A stretch of 64,000 nt of DNA, taken from Sulfurimonas paralvinellae (GTDB lineage Bacteria > Campylobacterota > Campylobacteria > Campylobacterales > Sulfurimonadaceae). Positions 60,393-64,000 of this stretch are shown in pieces. Within the stretch, counting starts at the first letter, position 1; each line of letters opens with the position of its first letter. The stretch covers positions 1,054,001 to 1,118,000 of the forward strand of contig NZ_CP041406.1 in assembly GCF_014905135.1 (NCBI RefSeq), given 5' to 3'. The position numbers and the translations under genes are program-made. The notes under the pieces were generated by a model. The model had not been told where the DNA came from. It saw only the letters and a list, made by a program, of their open reading frames with translations, and ran no database searches.

Positions 60393-60440
60393 TAAATAAC
60401 TAGTTGGTTAATTATACACAATTTTCTACAAATATATCAA
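60393..60440 (-). promoter_or_regulatory. tetR-RND promoter with TetR-type operator
   Basis: On the minus strand TTGATA (60435-60440) and TATAAT (60411-60416) are 18 bases apart, and the operator TAACCAACTAGTTATTTA (60393-60410) directly follows the -10 box. It has two differences from the ideal TAACTAACTAGTTAGTTA palindrome and is the counterpart of the 51162-51179 site. GGAG for tetR follows. Confidence 0.75.
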
Positions 60441-60476
60441 GAAATTTGAAATAAAATTTATCTTTTTAATAATAAT

Positions 60477-60560
60477 ATGATAATAATTATCATAACTATT
60501 GACATTCATATAGTTTTTTTGTACTATTTCGACATAAACAATTATGATAATAAATATCAT
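60477..60560 (+). promoter_or_regulatory. Fur-boxed promoter of the porin/flavoprotein/cytochrome operon
   Basis: A consensus promoter, TTGACA (60499-60504), 17 bases, TACTAT (60522-60527), is flanked by two Fur-like boxes. The first, ATGATAAT-A-ATTATCAT (60477-60493), is a perfect eight-base-armed palindrome five bases before the -35. The second, ATGATAATAAATATCAT (60544-60560), lies after the start site. Fur-iron binding at both would shut the promoter, so the operon is expected to respond to low iron. Confidence 0.75.
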
Positions 60561-60584
60561 GATTGAAATAAAAGGATTAAAAGT

Positions 60585-61808
60585 ATGAAAAATACAAAAT
60601 TATCACTGGCTCTTGCCGGTATACTAGCATGTAGTAGTGCATCTTTTGCGGATGACAGAGAAGATATTGCACAGTTAAAAAAAGAGATAGCCGAGTTGAA
60701 AGAGACAACACAGTCGCTTATTGATGAGACAAGTGACCTTAAAACAGGTTTTAACTACACAACGGTAGATACAGACAAGTCACATAGCGGTCTTGGAGCT
60801 GCTGCTTCAAAGGTTTACTACTCTAAATCACCGCTTAGTATCGGGGGATATGGTGAGATGTACTACTCTACGACAAATTCGGATGATGACACAGAGGATA
60901 GTTCTGAAACTCAGGTCAAAAGACTTATAACATATCTTGGATACAAATTTTCTGACAATATTATCTTAAATACAGAAATAGAGTACGAAGGCGGCGGCGT
61001 GACAGCAAGCGGCGGCGGTGATGAAGTTGTCGTTGAATTTATGTATATAGATTTTTTAATGAACAAGAACTATAACTTCAGAGTTGGAAATATGCTTATG
61101 CCTGTAGGTTTAACAAACCAAAGACATGAACCTACACTCTTTACAACTGTTCAACGTCCGCAAACTGCCTATTATTTGATACCTACAACATGGAACGAAA
61201 GTGGTGCGATGATTTATGGTGAAATTACGGAGGGCTTAGAGTATAAACTCGCAGGTGTGAGTGCATTGCAGCCGGATGACACAGCGGGTGCAAAATGGCT
61301 CAGAAAAGGACGCGGCAGCTCTTTTGAAGTAAAAAATCCTGGTTTTGCCGGTGTAGCACGTCTTGACTATACTGGCATCAACGGTCTTTTGGTCGGTGCC
61401 TCTGTTTATAACGACAGCAAAATAACAATGTGGGATGCTCACATGAACTATGAGAACAGTGGAGCGAGACTCTATGGAACATACACGCAGACAAAACGCT
61501 CCGACACAACGGCTGCACAAGTAAAAGAGATGAGCGGTGGCTATATCAATGCAAGTTTTGATCTGTTAACTCTTACTTCATATAATAAAAAACTTCCTGT
61601 TTTTATTCAGTATGAGCGTGTAAACCCACAAGAAAAACTGGCTGACGGGACAACAAATAGTGCTATCAATACAACAACCGTAGGTATCAACTTCTTTCCT
61701 CACGAGCAGGTAGTCTTAAAAATGGATTATGCAATGGCAGACAATGATTTTGCCAATACAGGCACAAATGCGGATACGTTTAGTATCTCGATGGGCTTTA
61801 TTTTTTAG
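60585..61808 (+). CDS. Iron-regulated outer-membrane porin
   Basis: 407 residues: signal peptide to about 22 (SSASFAD), a coiled-coil/trimer segment (about 25-48), then a beta-barrel (GGYGEMYYSTT, GATLEG-like strands) ending with SMGFIF. It resembles phosphate-selective porins (OprO/OprP type, DUF3138-like). AAAGGA precedes the start by eight bases. It is the first gene under the two Fur boxes and opens the outer membrane for a substrate that the following redox proteins presumably act on. Confidence 0.85.
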   Translation: MKNTKLSLALAGILACSSASFADDREDIAQLKKEIAELKETTQSLIDETSDLKTGFNYTTVDTDKSHSGLGAAASKVYYSKSPLSIGGYGEMYYSTTNSDDDTEDSSETQVKRLITYLGYKFSDNIILNTEIEYEGGGVTASGGGDEVVVEFMYIDFLMNKNYNFRVGNMLMPVGLTNQRHEPTLFTTVQRPQTAYYLIPTTWNESGAMIYGEITEGLEYKLAGVSALQPDDTAGAKWLRKGRGSSFEVKNPGFAGVARLDYTGINGLLVGASVYNDSKITMWDAHMNYENSGARLYGTYTQTKRSDTTAAQVKEMSGGYINASFDLLTLTSYNKKLPVFIQYERVNPQEKLADGTTNSAINTTTVGINFFPHEQVVLKMDYAMADNDFANTGTNADTFSISMGFIF

Positions 61809-61856
61809 AGTTTTGATATAATAACGGCAAAAATTAACATAAGCGAAATATGAAAA

Positions 61857-62387
61857 ATGAAATATATTCTTCTCCTATCCCTGCTCATTTTTTCTCTCAC
61901 AGATTCTCTATCGGCGAAAGTTCTTGTTTCTCCGATAGATGCCATGAAAGAGAACTATTCACAAACAGCAGTTATTACTAAAAAGAACATCCTGCTTTCA
62001 GGCGAGCAGTTTAAAAAGATACAATCAACTGCAAAGGCGAAACTAACGACAAAGATCTACCGCATTTATGTCGCAAAGGAGAAAGGAAAAACTTTAGGTT
62101 ATGGTATATTGATCAATCATAAAGTCCGTTCCAAGAATGCTGTTGTTATGTACCTTATCACTAAAGGTAAACTGCTCGGCATCGAGATCATCGCTTTTAA
62201 CGAACCGCACGAATATATTCCAAGTAAAACATGGCAGGAGCAGTTTCAAAACATTCCGACAGATAAAATGCTGCATCTCTCACGCGACATTCCTACCATT
62301 ACGGGAGCAACTCTGAGTGCTAGAAGTGTTACAGAAAGCTCACGCATCGCATTTGCCATATACAATGAACTCTTAAAAGGAAAATAG
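61857..62387 (+). CDS. Exported FMN-binding-domain protein with covalent flavinylation motif
   Basis: 176 residues with a signal peptide (about 1-20, ending SLSAK) and an FMN-bind fold. The flavinylation motif is near the C-terminus: DIPTITGATLSA, where Thr152 would be linked to FMN by ApbE, as in NqrC/RnfG. FMN would face the periplasm. It lies 48 bases after the porin, with no strong Shine-Dalgarno sequence. Its partners in electron flow are likely the two membrane proteins and the cytochrome encoded next. Confidence 0.85.
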   Translation: MKYILLLSLLIFSLTDSLSAKVLVSPIDAMKENYSQTAVITKKNILLSGEQFKKIQSTAKAKLTTKIYRIYVAKEKGKTLGYGILINHKVRSKNAVVMYLITKGKLLGIEIIAFNEPHEYIPSKTWQEQFQNIPTDKMLHLSRDIPTITGATLSARSVTESSRIAFAIYNELLKGK

Positions 62388-62864
62388 TTGCGTTTTACCC
62401 TCATTAAAAATGTAAAACAGGACAAGGCTATGAAGCCTCTGCTCAACAGCCTTTTAGTCTTTATTTTTCTCTACATCATTTTTGACATCTTTGTAAAGTC
62501 GCATACTATGGGACTCACTTCCTCACAGGTCAATACAACGCTTTTTGGCAATGCCGATGAATTTTTGGACCCGATGAACAAGTCTGTCTTTCTTGAATTT
62601 GTCCATATGCAGATATTTTTCTTAATGATGCTTCTGCTCACACTCTCAGCAGTCTTTATTCGTCTACTGCATCAAAAAAGAAGCACACTACTTGTGATGA
62701 ACCTGCTTATGATCTTTGGGCTGCTCTGCCCTGTTAGCCTGATGGTATCATATTTTTATGCTCCTGAATTTACAACTATCTACCTCTTTGCTTTTTTTAC
62801 CTGGCATATTGTCGGATTTTACATGACGCTTGCATCTTTCTGGGAGCTCAATATTGCTAAATAA
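62388..62864 (+). CDS. Small four-helix membrane protein, possible electron carrier (1)
   Basis: 158 residues from a TTG directly after the FMN gene stop (TAG-TTG, with AAAGG upstream), or 144 from ATG 62430. Four membrane helices. Two histidines lie in helix-facing positions (FVHMQIFF in helix 2 and FFTWHIVGF in helix 4), so haem b binding is possible but not shown. I recognise no family. Next to the second membrane protein with which it shares 11 bases. Confidence 0.6.
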   Translation: MRFTLIKNVKQDKAMKPLLNSLLVFIFLYIIFDIFVKSHTMGLTSSQVNTTLFGNADEFLDPMNKSVFLEFVHMQIFFLMMLLLTLSAVFIRLLHQKRSTLLVMNLLMIFGLLCPVSLMVSYFYAPEFTTIYLFAFFTWHIVGFYMTLASFWELNIAK

Positions 62865-63306
62865 AGCGTACAGATATGCTATAGGTTATTTCTTACTTTT
62901 TAGCCTCTTGCTGCTTGTAAGCGGTGCACTTATCTTTTCTGACAAAATAGGCTTTTCCTATGAGTCTATCCTGCACTACTACCTTGGTGATGAAGCGGCA
63001 TTTATACCGGCGAAATCCTATGCAGGTCTTTTAAAGATAATCCTGCCTCATATCTTTGCTTTTGGACTTTTTGTCATGGTTGTGCTGCATTTTCTCATCT
63101 TTACGCAAAAGCGCAATACAAAAGAGATGCAGATCATCATCGCTCTCTCTTTTTTCAGTGCTTTTTTGGAACTCTTTTCTCCCTTTGGCATCCTTGCAGG
63201 TCTACACTTTCTTATCTATGTCAAACTTATCTCATTTTTTCTTTTTGAGTTCACTTTACTATATGTACTATTTATATTGTTTAAAAGTATTCTTTATACC
63301 AAATAA
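62854..63306 (+). CDS. Small four-helix membrane protein, possible electron carrier (2)
   Basis: About 150 residues from TTG 62854, chosen over an earlier TTG at 62830 because GGGAG sits seven bases upstream and the overlap is then 11 bases. Four membrane helices. Helix 2 carries two histidines 13 residues apart (LPHIFAFGLFVMVVLHFLIF), the spacing of b-type cytochrome helices, and a further His lies in ILAGLHFLIY. This could form a haem-b carrier with its neighbour. It is an inference from residue spacing. Confidence 0.6.
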   Translation: MLNKAYRYAIGYFLLFSLLLLVSGALIFSDKIGFSYESILHYYLGDEAAFIPAKSYAGLLKIILPHIFAFGLFVMVVLHFLIFTQKRNTKEMQIIIALSFFSAFLELFSPFGILAGLHFLIYVKLISFFLFEFTLLYVLFILFKSILYTK

Positions 63307-63321
63307 GCTATAATCTTTTTT

Positions 63322-64000
63322 ATGAAAAAATTTACACTCCTGTTATCACTACTTCTTACAAGCGTTTCTTTATGGTCGGCATCACAAACAAAAGTATGCC
63401 AAAAATGTCACCCTCTCATCTATAAAGAGTATTACAACTCCATACATAGAAAATCATCACTGCAAAACGATATGATCTATAAAGCCATATTTGAAAAAGA
63501 GCATGCCGATAAACAAAAATGTGCAAACTGTCACTCACCGAGTGCAACAGACAAATTACAGGCAAAAGAAGAACCTATCTCCTGTATCTACTGCCATACG
63601 ATCACAGATGTTAAAGAGAATGATACAAGCAATCAAAACATGCTCAGCGGCAAGAAAAAGGATTTTTATACTGCCGAAGTTTCCAAGAAAAATGAATCGA
63701 AGGTCAAATTTGAAACAACAAGCTCCTTTTTCGGTCTTATAAAAAACGCAAAAAACTCCCCTTACCATCAAATAGAGTATAACAATGAAAACTACTACAA
63801 CGGCAATGTCTGCATGGGATGTCACTCTCACGTGAACAATGAGCACGGTTTTGATGTCATCATGCTCGATGCTTACATTGACAAAAAAGACAAAGAGACC
63901 TGCATCTCCTGTCATATGCCAAAGATTATGGGCTCAAAAACAACACTGAGAGATACAAAGACACATGCCTACCATGGTATGGCAGGTGTACATAATATGA
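63322..64000 (+). CDS. Multihaem cytochrome c, truncated by the window edge
   Basis: An open frame of 226 codons runs from ATG 63322 off the right edge. Signal peptide (about 1-20, SLWSA) and five CxxCH haem-c sites: residues 26-30 (CQKCH), 67-71 (CANCH), 88-92 (CIYCH), 164-168 (CMGCH) and 194-198 (CISCH). More may follow. This resembles the cytochrome c554/NrfB-like group, with distal His candidates in HAYHGMAGVH. It would take electrons in the periplasm. A TATAAT at 63309 lies only eight bases from the ATG and is unlikely to be its own promoter. Confidence 0.88.
   Translation, partial: MKKFTLLLSLLLTSVSLWSASQTKVCQKCHPLIYKEYYNSIHRKSSLQNDMIYKAIFEKEHADKQKCANCHSPSATDKLQAKEEPISCIYCHTITDVKENDTSNQNMLSGKKKDFYTAEVSKKNESKVKFETTSSFFGLIKNAKNSPYHQIEYNNENYYNGNVCMGCHSHVNNEHGFDVIMLDAYIDKKDKETCISCHMPKIMGSKTTLRDTKTHAYHGMAGVHNM

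Noticed and set aside
60431-60452. Third ArsR-type operator (ATATCAA-N5-TTGAAAT)
   Set aside because: The right arm mismatches, the spacer is five rather than six bases, and it lies at the -35 region of tetR, which already has its own operator.
63309-63314. TATAAT as a promoter for the multihaem cytochrome
   Set aside because: It is only eight bases from the ATG and has no -35; the gene more likely is read from the upstream Fur-boxed promoter.
1-64000. tRNA, rRNA, CRISPR array, insertion sequence or prophage
   Set aside because: No cloverleaf, rRNA-like run, regular short direct repeats with spacers, transposase frame or phage structural gene was seen anywhere on either strand.

Overview
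The window is AT-rich, gene-dense and almost entirely coding. It looks like a chromosomal segment of a sulfur- or hydrogen-oxidising member of the Campylobacterota (Sulfurimonas/Sulfuricurvum type). Reasons: the carboxynorspermidine-type polyamine genes (nspC plus a saccharopine-dehydrogenase-like partner), a MagIII-type 3-methyladenine glycosylase of the Helicobacter kind, a sulfide:quinone-oxidoreductase-like flavoprotein with rhodaneses and a TSUP exporter, a gluconeogenic ppsA / archaeal-type aldolase / gap operon, and many short overlapping minus-strand operons. No tRNA, rRNA, CRISPR array, insertion sequence or prophage was seen. No stretch over 300 bases lacks a gene; the longest gaps are 60379-60584, 10909-11086 and 31280-31428, and all three hold promoters.

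Layout. 1-5020: a housekeeping minus-strand run (accD, thiE-like, rlmH, dksA-like, a membrane protein, dus, and a nuclease-like gene cut by the window edge). 5081-10908: gltD-gltB glutamate synthase, divergent from recO. 11699-22957: a 12-gene minus-strand run joining DNA repair (magIII), polyamine synthesis with an HDOD gene between its two enzymes, and membrane-lipid turnover (type Vd patatin, dgkA, an LplT-PlsC fusion), ending with mtfA and an EI24 protein. 23004-31279: a nine-gene operon for a pyruvate/2-oxoacid dehydrogenase complex with its own lipoate synthesis genes (lipA, lipB) and gpmA. 31429-34955: a plus-strand P3A-type proton ATPase followed by two half-size permeases. 34957-39888: the gluconeogenic operon. 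39957-43941: two ArsR-controlled transcripts (arsR-arsC, and permease/thioredoxin/CcdA/thioredoxin/CDF) with matching operators. 44027-51143: a 12-gene sulfur / globin / ion-channel run. 51209-53582: LpxR-type lipid A deacylase and an alginate-export-type porin. 53592-60378: tetR plus a tripartite RND efflux operon. 60585 to the end: a Fur-boxed plus-strand operon with a porin, a covalent-FMN protein, two small histidine-bearing membrane proteins and a multihaem cytochrome c (cut by the window edge).

How the parts connect. Two regulatory links can be read from the DNA. First, an 8-bp-armed ArsR-type palindrome (ATATCAA-N6-TTGATAT core) overlaps the -35 box of both ArsR-region promoters in the same geometry. 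Second, an 18-bp TetR-type palindrome close to TAACTAACTAGTTAGTTA sits on both the tetR-RND promoter and the promoter of the rhodanese/SQR/globin/channel run. This suggests that one cysteine-rich TetR protein controls a pump and a sulfur-redox module together. At the whole-window scale, the octamer TGCGTGAG occurs about 32 times, 16 in each orientation, in several reading frames, and is densest in the DNA-repair gene magIII. That pattern resembles a DNA-uptake sequence.
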